Positions 12,540 through 22,910 of a stretch of 64,000 nt of DNA are shown one piece after another (positions within the stretch are counted from its first letter, which is position 1; each line of letters begins with the position of its first letter). The DNA comes from Galeruca laticollis (taxonomy: Eukaryota; Arthropoda; Insecta; Coleoptera; Chrysomelidae). The translations under genes and the position numbers were made by a program. Where the stretch lies: contig OY998178.1 of NCBI GenBank assembly GCA_963921935.1, positions 58,687,451 through 58,751,450 of the forward strand, given 5' to 3'. The notes below the pieces were generated by a model that did not search any database, was not told the DNA's origin, and saw nothing but the letters and a program-made list of their open reading frames with translations.

Positions 12540-12587
<48 letters not shown>
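12540..12587. repeat. (TA)n microsatellite
   Basis: About 24 TA units, directly adjoining a PLE terminal fragment on the left. Confidence 0.95.
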
Positions 12588-12589
<2 letters not shown>

Positions 12590-12875
12590 ATTTAGTGCTC
12601 TCGGGTTTAGGTTATAAATAAAACTTGTTGGGAGCTTTCTCAAAAAGATGTTATGTCTTATTTAGACGGAATAAAATATTTAGATTTAATTGATATAAAA
12701 TTTTGGAACGTATACAAAAACGACACTTAACATAAATAAAAACAAGTTTGTTGATAAAATGGTATTTACCTCAGAACTAAATTCACGATATACGAGTGAA
12801 ATCAAAAGTGTCTAGTATTTTTATTTTGTTATTGGATGTACATATTTTGGTTACTAAATTCATTACACAATTAAA

Positions 12876-15800
12876 TTGTGTTAGAAAAATTCTGAGGGCA
12901 CATATGTTTTATCGTCAATGTGTTAGAAAGAGACAAAATAGATATAAATTCAGTGTATTATTCTTTTTCGCTAACAGGATATCATAAAGTGGAAAAGGTC
13001 TGGTAGGCACCGCCCTCGAGAGACGTGTCCATAATTTGTTTCTACATACGAACAGAAATAGTGTTGCCAACTTTCATTGTATATTTATATTAATTGTAAA
13101 ATGCATTGTTCTAACATGAGAACTAGTTTTAAGAAGCTTTTAATTATGGTAATTCAAGAGGTTGTAACAGATCAAGATAATTAATCCCATCAATTTGTTG
13201 AACATTTTATTGTAATGCTGGAAATTGTTCTAGTTTTCAATTTGAAAACGGTTAAAACCTTTACTTTTTTTCAGATTTGGCAACGTGAAATTTGTCTCTA
13301 AACATCTGGGGTTTGAATCAGAGAATGTATTAGTTATTTTATTATTTTATTTTTCCAATTACAACGTTGTCAAAATTGATATATTTTGATACACGCAATT
13401 GTTAAAACCTACTTAATTTCTCCAATATAAAGGAAAGAAGATTTTTTAGAAGACAATAGTTTATAAAACAATATTTTTTTTTGGTCAACAAAGCTGTTAC
13501 ATTTTTCCTCTGAGAAAATCTGACAACATCAAGAATTTATTATACCTAACATAAACCTAGACTTAATTAGTATTACCCATTATTAATTATTATCCAATCT
13601 GTTAGGATCCCTTCTAACAGTAACATTTTCTAAAACTTCTTCTATAGTTAAATTTATAAAATGTTGATGCATTTACTATATCAATAATATGGGGTTATAT
13701 TTCCAATTCGTCAACTGTCATTATATTTGATCTGTGTCAGAATACGTTATTTTTAGATGGCTTAAAATTCCTTCGTTTATTGTTCAATGTAATCGTTATT
13801 ATTGATAAAGTTAACCATAACTACACCTAAAATCTACGTTATATTTGTAGGCTTAAAAACTTTCTATTATAACTAATGTGTTTACAAATATCTCAATAAT
13901 AAACCGCCTGTACCTAATTCCTACTCTCATGATAAAACGATTTCGTCTACAACCGTAATTCTTCTATTTTTATCTATCCCCTCTCTTCATTTTCAATGTG
14001 CACGTTGAAAGTGTGCCCATATAATTTTCCTTTTTATTCATAACAGAAACTATTCTTTATTAAATTTCAACATAAAACCATAATCCTCCCATAGTCAACG
14101 GGAAAATATAACGGTCACATGTCATTACCAGCGTGTTAAAGAAAGACAATAACGAGATAGACAATCAAAAGTTAGCGTAGATTATTATACCAGACGAATA
14201 CGAATCACGCGTGCGCCTCTTGAGGATCTTTAACTGTACATCTGGGTACTTCACTAAACGTTTGTTTGCGAATGATTAACAATCTTTTGTAAATCTTATA
14301 AAATGAGTATGCAGATACACCATAAAGTGCAAATTGTAAAATGGTACTATCAGAGTAATTCATATCGAGAAATAGCAGAAAATTTGTTTATTGCGGCATT
14401 TGAAAATGCCCAACCAATTGGCAAGAAACAAGTGAGAACGGTTATAAAAAATGTTGAAGAGCATGGATGTGTCACTCCCACAAAACACGAACCGCGTACA
14501 CAGAATCGTCAAACACAACCCGAAAAAGAAGAAACATATATTTTAATTTGTGCAAGTGTGGAAAATAGCCCCCTACAGTCGTCCGCTCATTTAGCAAAGG
14601 ATTTTGATGTTGATCCGAAAACGATTCGGACTGTATTGAAAAAATAGTTATCGTAGTTTTAAACTGAAAAAGATCCATGAAATATTTCCAGACGATCAAC
14701 TTCGTAGAATGGAATTTGGTGAAGTAGTTATGGAAAAAATACAATTGGACACAAACTTTTCGAAAGATATTTTGTTCACAGATGACTCGACTTTTCCCAT
14801 ACACGCTGCTCATAATTCATCCGTTACGCGATATTCGTCCAGCACAAATCTACACAAACACTACAATAGTAGAACTCAATATCCCCAAAAGTTTGGGCTG
14901 GAATATTAGGTAAACATTTAATTGGACCATTTTTTATTGACGGCAATTTAACCGGACAAAAATATTTGAACGTGCTGGAAAATCAAATTACTCCTGCCCT
15001 TGTACAATTCGGTGTCAACTTCAATGATATTTGGTACCAACATGACGGTTGTGCATCACATAATTATCGACTAGCAATACATTTTTTTAATACACAATTT
15101 CCCAATCGACTAATCTCCACGAATGGTAACATTAGATGGCCTGCGAGATCTCCAGATTTGGCATCCAACGACTTCTTTTTCTGGGGTTATGTGAAATCGA
15201 GAATTTATGGATTCCAAGAAAACAGAGGCAGTTCTCTGAATGAATTTAGGAAACAAATTCTACAAGTTTGTATGCCCATACATGTTCGTCAAGAATTTTA
15301 TAACCGGCTCGGTTACTGTTTAGCTCAAAACGGAGATGTATTTGATTTAAGTTCATTGAAGAATTAAGAAGTTTTATTTTTTAATTCATTACCGATCAGA
15401 ATATTACTTTTATTTTAAAATAGTAGGTACTTTCATTTGAATTTGATGTTATTTAAGTTTATTACCATAGCGTTTTTTAATTTGTACTGTGTGTGTTTAC
15501 ATAGAGAATTCGTTTTTCATTTGCAAACAAACATAAATAATACTAAAATATTTTTACTAATACATTCTCTGATTCAAACCCCAGATGTTCATAGACAAAT
15601 TTCACGATGCCAAATCTGAAAAAAAGTAAACGTTTCCAGCATTACAATAAAATGTTCCATTAATATAAATATACAATGAAAGTTGGCAACACTGTTTCTG
15701 TTCGTATGTAGAAACAAATTGTAACACATTGACGTTATGGACACGTCTCTCGAGGGCGGTGCCTACCAGACGTTTTCCACTTTACGATATCCTGTTAGCG

Positions 15801-15892
15801 AAAAAGAATAATACACTGCTGAATTTATATATATTTTGTCTTTCTAACACATTGACGATAAAACATTATGTGCCCTCAGAATTTTCCTAATA

Positions 15893-15895
<3 letters not shown>
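12876..15895 (+). mobile_element. Tc1/mariner-type transposon with long TIRs (3.0 kb)
   Basis: The left end TGTTAGAAAAATTCTGAGGG (about 12879) is mirrored by the right end finishing at 15895. The mirror runs through AAACAGGATATC-type, GGTAGGCACCGCCCTCGAG, GTGTTGCCAACTTTCATTG and TCTGGGGTTTGAATCAGAGAATGTATTAGT (left to 13335, right from 15560). The right arm lacks about 130 bp present in the left arm. A transposase pseudogene lies inside. The right end runs straight into (TA)n, consistent with TA targeting. Confidence 0.88.
14303..15367 (+). pseudogene. Tc1/mariner-superfamily transposase, frameshifted
   Basis: The N-terminal frame (14303-14647) is a helix-turn-helix domain of this insect family (ending HLAKDFDVDPKTIRTVL). 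The middle (14709-14909) includes ILFTDDSTF with the first catalytic Asp. The C-terminal frame is open from about 14888 to 15367 with WYQHDGC (second Asp) and WPARSPDLASNDFFFWGYVKS (third catalytic region). Three or more frameshifts separate these blocks. The enzyme would cut and paste the element at TA dinucleotides by binding its TIRs. About 340 codons in total is the normal family length. Confidence 0.85.
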
Positions 15896-15938
<43 letters not shown>

Positions 15939-15952
15939 GAATATAATTTCAT

Positions 15953-15992
<40 letters not shown>
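15896..15992. repeat. Two (TA)n tracts separated by 27 bp
   Basis: TA runs at 15896-15928 and 15956-15992 flank a short AT-rich spacer. They connect the mariner right end to a PLE terminal fragment. Confidence 0.9.
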
Positions 15993-15995
<3 letters not shown>

Positions 15996-16120
15996 CAAAA
16001 GGGTATTCTTGACGGTAGATGAATAAAAAATCTCTCAATATCTTAGGGATTCCGTCGTAAGTAGGGCTGAATTTACTACCCAAGGTTTCGAAAAAAATTA
16101 TTTTATTTTTCAAGGCTGAC
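15993..16120 (-). mobile_element. PLE terminal-repeat fragment with hammerhead-like remnant
   Basis: GGTATTCTTGACGGTAGAT, CTCAATATCTTAGGGATTCC and GTCGTAAGTAGGGCTGAATT match the left terminus of the large PLE at 35826-35960. A reverse-strand hairpin at 16078-16117 carries a GAAACC remnant of the GAAAC core. The fragment ends abruptly at 16120, where it joins a duplicate of the mariner TIR. Confidence 0.75.
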
Positions 16121-16241
16121 GTTTTCCACTTTATGATATCCTGTTAGCGAAACAGAATAATACACTGCTGAATTTATATCTATTTTGTCTCTTTCTATCA
16201 CATTGACGATAAAACATTATGTGTCCTCAGAATTTTCCTAA

Positions 16242-16245
<4 letters not shown>
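16121..16245. repeat. Second copy of the mariner right terminus
   Basis: GTTTTCCACTTTATGATATC through CTCAGAATTTTCCTAACACT repeats 15770-15895 with a few differences, in the same orientation, and again ends at a (TA)n tract. It lacks the rest of the element, so it is a solo end or the scar of a local duplication. Confidence 0.85.

Positions 16246-16306
<61 letters not shown>
16245..16306. repeat. (TA)n microsatellite
   Basis: About 31 TA units between the duplicated mariner end and the repeat at 16308. Confidence 0.95.
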
Positions 16307-16307
<1 letters not shown>

Positions 16308-16310
<3 letters not shown>

Positions 16311-17175
16311 TCTCTATACTTAAGTCTTCCAGCCTAAGAGTGTATTTACCTCATCCACCAGAAGGAGCAGGAATATATATATAGTCTGACCGAATTATAT
16401 CGGATTTTGCATACTCTAGTATAGTATTTGATAAAAAAAAGATGGAACATATTTTCTTTTTAACCATTTTTATTGCATTGAATCTTCCGACTTAAATGCT
16501 ATTTTTACGTTTTCCGAGTATATTAATATTATCAAATTTACAGTACGTAGGTCTTCCGTACAGTGTTGCCCCATTTCATTAAATTTGAAGTACTTATCCT
16601 CCACATATTAGGTTCAATATTTTGATATACGGAAGACGTAGTTCTCCCATTTGAAAGTTATAACTCATCCATATTTATCTAAGTAAGTTCGGTCTTCCGT
16701 ATACAGTCCGTGTGTTAGACATAAGGAATCTGTCACACAAAGAACAAACGCCGTAAGTGATTTAGTAAATTATGACTGATCTAGATTCCATTTCAATCAA
16801 TTTTGTTATATTATTTTATGTTTTTAGATTTTGCTGTATCGTGTAAATATTAATTCTTGAATAATTGTTAAATGTAACAATCAATATTTAAGTCATAGGC
16901 AATTCAAATTCAATACCTCAATACTATAAGTAGGTAACTCAATATAATTTTTTTTACAAAATTGACGAAAATGATTCGTTAACCTTTTCTGGGGTACGAT
17001 AATTCGCATAACAGTAAAAAAAATGTCAGGGAGGTAGGAATAATATCAGATATCTGCTAAAACCTCTTACGACTAACAAAATTCAATATCTTATAGCTGC
17101 ATTTTGGGTCTTAGGTCATGCAGAATAAGAAGACTAACTTTTTTCCTAAAATTAACAAAACAAAAAAGTTGTCCA
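16308..17175 (-). mobile_element. Unclassified interspersed repeat, copy 1
   Basis: The reverse complement matches 46755-48414 over most of its length. Shared blocks include TTTAGGAAAAAAGTTA, TTTTGTTAGTCGTA, AATTATCGTACCCC, ACTAAATCACTTA(C/A)GGCGTTTGTTCTTTG, CAACACTGTACGGA and TACTAGAGTATGCAAAATGCGATATA-like ends. No coding frame is conserved between the copies. Both copies end at CTCTCTATACTTAAG-type sequence next to (TA)n. The class is unknown. Confidence 0.75.
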
Positions 17176-17264
17176 ATTTCATAAACTATATTAGCCAGTT
17201 TATTGGTAGGTGTTTTATCTTTTATTTTATTATAATATATATTTTAATATAATTCACATCAAAC

Positions 17265-17791
17265 TTGAATTATATTGACGCTGGAACTGACAATAATCAT
17301 ATGCCAATTTATGTGTCTCTACCATATATTAAATTAGTTACACCAAAAATTTCAGCAATATTTAAAAATCATAACATAAAAGTTGCTAACAAGCAACATC
17401 TTACTATTAGGTCAATCTTCAGTGAAATAAAACATCTACCAATAAACTGGCTAATATAGTTTATGAAATTCCTTGTGATACTTGTAATAAAAAGTACTAT
17501 GGTCAATCTAAGAGGTCACTTTCCAACCGAATTACCTCTCACAGGAGTGACAGCAAGTTGTATCCTGACAGATGTGCACTTGCTGAACATGTGTTTTATG
17601 AAGGCTATAGCATGAACTATCAATCCGCTGAGGTGTTAACTACAGAAGGGAATTATAAAAAACGTCTGTTTTTAGAAACAGCATACATCAATCAAGATGT
17701 TGATTGTATAAATAAAAAAACAGACCTGAATAAGCTTAGTGTAATATACGCATATTTATTAGAATTCGAAAAACAACATTTAAAGATTTAG
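17265..17791 (+). pseudogene. PLE linker plus GIY-YIG endonuclease domain, frameshifted
   Basis: The first frame (17265-17459) reads IYVSLPYIKLVTPKISAIF, the linker that precedes the nuclease in PLEs. After a stop at 17459 a shifted frame reads VYEIPCDTCNKKYYGQ and KRSLSNRI, the GIY-YIG core and catalytic Arg. It continues with CALAEHVF, KKRLFLETAYI and INKKTDLNKLSVIYAYLL to the stop at 17791. In PLEs this domain nicks target DNA to prime reverse transcription. The RT domain is absent, so the piece is dead. Confidence 0.85.
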
Positions 17792-18045
17792 GTACAAATC
17801 ATATAAGAAACCTATAATAAAATTATTTTTAACATCAAAGTAATACAAATCGACAAAATTCATATTGACTTGGCAACATTATACATATATTGTTTTTTGA
17901 AGTTTTATAATAATTTTTGGATAATATTTGAAATGATTTATTATACATATATTTTACAACTTTACCTACAATCTCGCTAAATAATGTAAGTATTTTTATA
18001 TACCCTTTATTTTAATTTTTGACCATATTTTATAATTTTTAGTAC

Positions 18046-18080
18046 TTGAAAATGAATACGATTGTATTCGAAAGCTCGTG
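18046..18080 (+). ncRNA. Hammerhead-like hairpin in PLE 3' end, decayed 5' core
   Basis: TTGAAAA (18046-18052), an extra T, GAATAC (18054-18059), loop GATT, GTATTC (18064-18069), GAAA (18070-18073), then GCTC giving a CUC triplet and GTG (18078-18080), which can pair with TAC/TAT-like bases at 18043-18045. Stem II is perfect. The first core box differs from CTGANGA at several positions. Confidence 0.5.
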
Positions 18081-18138
18081 AAATAAATATTTGAAAGACT
18101 ACACTTGGTATCATTGCCACAAACCCAATAAAAATAAT

Positions 18139-18140
<2 letters not shown>

Positions 18141-18229
<89 letters not shown>
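18141..18229. repeat. (TA)n microsatellite
   Basis: About 44 TA units, directly after the PLE 3' end. Tyr-Ile peptides translated from it are meaningless. Confidence 0.95.
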
Positions 18230-18235
<6 letters not shown>

Positions 18236-18365
18236 GCTTGATTTGACCATTGGGGAAAAAAGCAGACTCGCCGATTTTATTTTTCAGTTGCGCATTTTTT
18301 GGTATACCCATATTTTTGATGTCGGCATCACTGTTCGAGTTATGACGTCATCATTTTTTTACAAT

Positions 18366-19251
18366 GGGAATACCCTATTTTGACAGGAACATCAAAGAGA
18401 ACGCGTTTTTCTGTGTACGAATGTCATATTTTTTGTTACATAGCCGTATATTCAAGAAATAAAAGATTTCATTAATAATAATGTAATTTATAAAAATACA
18501 AAGAGGACTAAATAAACCCAAAAACTATTAAATGAAATGCTCAAATTGCAAACCATTTGCCTTTTAACAATATGCAAGACGCTGTTGAAACTCTTGCAAA
18601 ACAATATTAAGGATATCAGCCTTAAATTAATTTCGATGCTTATTTTCTCTTTTAGATCATCAATATTATTTGAACTGTTAACTTTTCACTTAATTAAGGT
18701 TTCCCATACAAAAATCTAATTGGGATATATCAGGAGATCTAGCTGGCTACTTTAAAAATTCTCGCCTGCCAATCCATCTATTGAGAAAAATATTATTTAG
18801 GTACTCATGTACATGTCGTGCGTAATGCCTTGTCGCTCCATCTTACTATCTTGCTGGTACCATAGTGAATTGTCCCGTAGCATAGATCTCCTGAGCTATC
18901 CCATTAGATTGCTTGTGAAAAGTTTACGTTAACAGACCTAATATTGATTAACTAAACGAGAGAGTTGGGACTGAAATTAATTCAATTAACGCTGATACCC
19001 TTAATCATATTTTACAAGAGTTTCAACATCATTTAGCATATTGTTAAAGGGCAAATGGTTTGCAATTTGAATAATTAATTCAATAGTTTTTAGGTTAATT
19101 TAGACCTGTTTACATTTTTATAAATTACATTATTATGAATTAAATCTCGTTTATTTATTGAACATACGGTTATGTAACATAAAAAAATATGACATTTGTA
19201 CACAGAAAAAATGCGTTCTCTTTGATGGTGCTATCAAAATAGGGTATTCCG
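18366..19251. mobile_element. Mariner-type element with about 320-bp inverted repeats, internally deleted
   Basis: GGAATACCCTATTTTGA at 18367 is mirrored at 19234-19250. The mirror includes CATCAAAGAGAACGC, GTACGAATGTCATATTTTT, TAACAATATG and CTGTTAACTTTTCAC, reaching about 18690 on the left and 18918 on the right. Between the arms is a 130-bp piece of transposase on the minus strand. A derivative of an autonomous element that kept only its catalytic middle is the simplest reading. Confidence 0.82.
18712..18842 (-). pseudogene. Transposase catalytic-core fragment
   Basis: On the minus strand about 43 codons read DGATRHYARHVHEYLNNIF, then NRWIGRREF, then PARSPDISQLDF, with a single stop where a Trp normally sits. 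This is the second-Asp to third-catalytic-residue block of the insect Tc1/mariner transposases seen elsewhere in the window. Nothing upstream or downstream of it in the element is coding. Confidence 0.8.
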
Positions 19252-19290
19252 ATTTTATTGTTAATAGATAATGACTTGAAAATTGGTATG

Positions 19291-19440
19291 AACTATAGTT
19301 CAATTCCAAAATAGCAGGCACTAAATTCTCAGAAATATTCCATTAAACCGAACAATTGTAGTCAGGCTGCGATTCTAGTATTCGATTCTAGATTCTATAA
19401 TCAGAGTCTGATTACAATTGTTGTCGGTTTAACTATAGTT
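19291..19440. mobile_element. 130-bp insertion with 10-bp target duplication
   Basis: AACTATAGTT occurs at 19291-19300 and again at 19431-19440. Removing one copy and the 130 bp between them restores the left TIR of the host element as judged from its right arm. The insert ends in a hairpin: AAACCGAACAATTGTAGTCAG (19345-) pairs with CTGATTACAATTGTTGTCGGTTT (ending 19430). Confidence 0.75.
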
Positions 19441-19768
19441 TCAGTAAGGGCAAACAAGAATATGTGAGACAATTTCAGTAAACTCGTAGATGTCGCCACA
19501 TGCGCCATATGTATTAGGTGAAATCAGCTACAAATTTTTTGTCACTCATTAATTTACAACTCGCTTATTTAAACTGGATAGCCCCATCATTTCTGTAGAA
19601 AATTTAAAAAAAATCATTCAGAAAATTAATATTAATAATTAACTAGAGGACCCGTGCTTCTCCGCAGCATTAGGATAGACTATGTATGAGAGGGTGTAAT
19701 TATTACATAAAATCATTTTACAGTACTTCCTTCCAGACAATATTAGCTGTGCGTCGGCCGCAGTATTT

Positions 19769-20065
19769 GGGAAAAATTGAAAGTAAAATTGATTGTACAC
19801 CCATAACTTTCCTCAAACTCAACGAATTTGAACAGTTAGTAGCTCAAAAGAAAGGGCTTGATCCACTGACTGTTCTTAGACTTGTGCCAACACTCTACGT
19901 TAATTAGAACTCTAGTTATAGAGGTTTGAGTGAAGGAAAATCTTGAAAAAATTGAATGTAAAGTTGATTGTGCATGCAAAACTTTACTCAAACTCAACGA
20001 ATTTAAGCAGTTAATAGCTCAAAAGAGAGAGCTTGATCCACTGAGTGTTCTGAGAGTGAACTGAT
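19769..20065 (+). repeat. Two tandem 175-bp units with parallel open frames
   Basis: The unit around GAAAAATTGAAAGTAAAATT (19769-19895) is repeated 175 bases later (19944-20065). Both units translate without a stop to KIE.K.DC, LKLNEF.QL.AQK and LDP..VLR; the substitutions are mostly conservative and no indel breaks either frame. The product is not recognised. The flank at 19652 reads GGACCCGTGCTTCTCCGCAGC, a GC-rich patch that could mark an element end. Confidence 0.5.
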
Positions 20066-21017
20066 CAAGATCCATTCATTAGAAGAGGAGCTATAAGAAT
20101 TCGAATTGCTTGAGTGAATGTTTCCCATAAAAAATGTACAGAGAAGAATCGAGTTTGCGTATAACTTGAGTAAGGTGGGAGTTGAGTAAATTTCAATGAT
20201 TAATCACTTATCTGTCTAAATACCTCTCAATTAAAGAAAATGAAGTAAATCGGCCGGATAGAACGACCAGACGGACTTGACTTCAGTTTTCATAATTTTT
20301 TTAATATTTAAGATAGACTCTCCTTTGACAACTGAATATAAAAATAGTGTATGGAAAGCTTCATAACGTTGAATTTTTATTTGTTTTAAAATAAATTGTA
20401 TTTGGAAATAAGACACAAAAATTTAAGTAATAAAACAACATTTGTTTATTTTTATGTAACATAAGTTATTGAGAAAACCAATAATTAACATAAAAGTAAG
20501 TGTAAAAGGAATCTCACATAACAATAATTTTAGTAGTGGATACATAGTACATAGCATTAAAGGACACAAGCATGCCATGGAATGTTGACAGACACAATAG
20601 TAGGGGAGCCCGGGATGCTAAATTTGCAGTTACTAAAGCGTCATGGGGACCTATTGGATTGTGAAGATTAGGTCCTAAAACGAAAAAAAGTTTATGTTAA
20701 GTTTGCCATTTTAGTGGGGGGAGAGCGAGTACAAATTTCCAAATATGTAAAAAAAAATAGTCACATGGAAATACTCGAACGCGTCAGACATTCATAGTGT
20801 ATACGCGCTATGTCTGTCTATTATTAAAATGACTGACGATTTGGGTGTGACCGACCAAAAATCATGAGATTTTTGAAAATGTAAAAAAATGTGACCTTGA
20901 AATACTCGAGATTTTTCAGATTTTTATGCAGGCGGTTCAACTTGATGTCCTAGTCGTCCTAAACGATAATTTGACAATTATATGGAGGGATATGGTTAAT
21001 TACTGGATGTAATGAAC

Positions 21018-21065
<48 letters not shown>

Positions 21066-21894
21066 CGGAAAGGTTTCCACGGTTAGAGTTGTGAAGAAAT
21101 TAACTACCGTGAACCGCATTGGAAATTTGCCACTCATTATTGTAATGCATATGAAACTTAATTGCGTTAAATTCACAACAAACAATCCAGAGCGTGGTAC
21201 ATATACAAAAACGAACACGTTGTTGCGATCAGTTGAAATGGCAACATGGCGGCAGACGGTAGTGTGTGGACAGTGCGAAAGATAGAGAAAGAGTGAGAAG
21301 GAAAGAGAGGCGAGGAATGGAAAATCTACAGTTCTCAGCAGCTGTACGCTTCACACTTTATTGATGGTTTTAGCTACATCGCCCCATGAAAATCGTCAGA
21401 TTATATTTTTTTCTAATCCTTAAAGTATTTAATTCAGAATAAATAAAAAATTCGATCGCGCTCGAGGATTTCAAAGTGACGTTTTTTTACAACTTTGTGA
21501 CGCGTCCATTTCTGTATGTCACACTCAAATCGTCAGATTATTAAAATATACAATTTTCTGCATGTACTTAATTTACCTTGTCTTAATCTGACGCGCTCGA
21601 GTTTTTCTTATGATTGATTTTTTTTACTAATCTTTACTTCAACGCACGCCCCTATATTATGGTTTCATATTTGGTAGAGGTACATTACAGGGTACAAGGT
21701 TTCTCCCCACATGATTTTCTGACGCTCAAAATCCCCGCTTGGGCTCGCCTACTACAAAGTGTGTATTAAAACTTTGACGTTTATTGAATAGTTTGAAATA
21801 TTTTATTGTTAGGTAAACTGATACATATTTGTTCCAACATAAGTAAAAATCCATAATCACATTTCAAACGAAGAATTGAGTGACATTAGTTGCG
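20066..21894. other. Unassigned DNA with repeated CG-rich octamers
   Basis: I see no supported gene. Notable are a (TA)n tract at 21021-21062 and several copies of ACGCGTC or GACGCGTC-like words. A pair of inverted phrases (GACGATTTGGGTGTGAC at 20833 and CACACTCAAATCGTCAG at 21521) is also present. The 74-codon frame at 21061-21285 has no family signature. Confidence 0.4.
21021..21062. repeat. (TA)n microsatellite
   Basis: About 21 TA units. Confidence 0.95.
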
Positions 21895-22910
21895 TTTATG
21901 CGAAAGAAGGATTTTCTAGGCATGAAGCATCCGGAAAATATAGTGAAATGTACCCTGACTGAAGACAGCCAACCCGTAAGATATTTCAAAATATTTATAA
22001 TCGATTGGGTAAAACAGGTTAATTTCGTCCAAAATATCATACAGGACGTCCCAAAAGTATTACCCCGCGGCAAAAATATGAAATTTTGGTAAAAGTTGCG
22101 CAGAATTCTGAAATAAGTACTCGTCGATTATCTGCAGCTGTTGGAATAAGTCAACCGTCCGTGATTCGTATTTTGCACAAGGAAAATTTATATCCCTATC
22201 TTTTACACCTGTGCAAACTTAACTTCCGTGAGATTATCGTAGCAGGGTTGAATTTTGTCAGTTGCTAAGGGGAAATTGTATAATAATCCAACATTTCTGA
22301 GTACCCTACTTTTCACGAATGAAGCAACGTTTACCAGACACGGAGTTTTTAATTGGCGAAATAGTCATGCCTCGAAAACCAAAAACCCTCGTTTAAAAAA
22401 GATGACACTTCCAGCAAGAGTTTTTAAAAATGTGTGGTGTGATGTAATAGGTAATACATTACAGGGCCCATTTGAATTACCTTCTAATTTAAATGGAGAG
22501 TTATATTCAATATTTTTAAATAATGACTTATTCAACCTCTTGGAAGATCTTTCATTAAAACTAGGAAAAAATATGTGGTTAATGCAAGACTGTGCTCCTC
22601 CACATTTTCCACTTGCTGTGCGCGATCATCTGAATAAAACATTCCCTCACCATTGGATTGAACGTAGTAGTGAATTTCAGTGGCCACCTCACAGTCCCTA
22701 GTTTAATCCACTTGATTTTCATATATGCGGTAACATGAAAGCAATGGGTTATGCTGAACTTATAAATATATGAGACGACTTATGGAATAGAATTCAAGAA
22801 GCAACCAATTCAATAATAATCGTGCCACATTTTTTAAAGTCAGACAACTAAATGGTTACTACGTGTATAGTGCAGGTGATAACAATTTTGAAAACATTAT
22901 GCAGTAGGTA
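21895..22910 (+). pseudogene. Tc1/mariner-superfamily transposase, multiply broken
   Basis: An N-terminal block near 21930 reads GKYSEMYPD, a stop, then RQPTRKIFQNIYNRLGKTG. A helix-turn-helix follows at 22086-22230 (STRRLSAAVGISQPSVIRIL). The catalytic part (22255-22701) reads LLFTNEATF, where the first catalytic Asp has become Asn. Then come WLMQDCAPPHF (second Asp) and QWPPHSP, followed by a stop exactly where the third acidic region begins. The similarity fades after 22760. The element it belonged to is the one bounded at 19266 and 23220. Confidence 0.82.

Larger units (their letters stand above)
12429..12833. mobile_element. Penelope-like element terminal fragments flanking a (TA)n tract
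   Basis: 12439-12539 (plus sense) matches 31180-31282: GAGCGAAACGTCAA, then GCCCAAGAA and GGAAATAA before (TA)n. 12690-12833 matches the reverse complement of 31060-31200, including ACGACACTTAACAT and AAAACAAGTTTGTTGATAAAATG. Two ends of the same PLE lineage therefore meet in opposite orientation across the TA tract at 12540-12587. Confidence 0.6.
17176..18140 (+). mobile_element. 5'-truncated Penelope-like element with inverted 5' snippet
   Basis: The fragment comprises the pre-GIY-YIG linker, the GIY-YIG domain, a 3' UTR, a hammerhead-like hairpin and then (TA)n. Its first 43 bases (17176-17218) are the reverse complement of 17427-17469 with one mismatch, a fold-back at the truncated end. 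The 3' UTR is related to that of the PLE fragment at 58420-58618. Confidence 0.8.
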
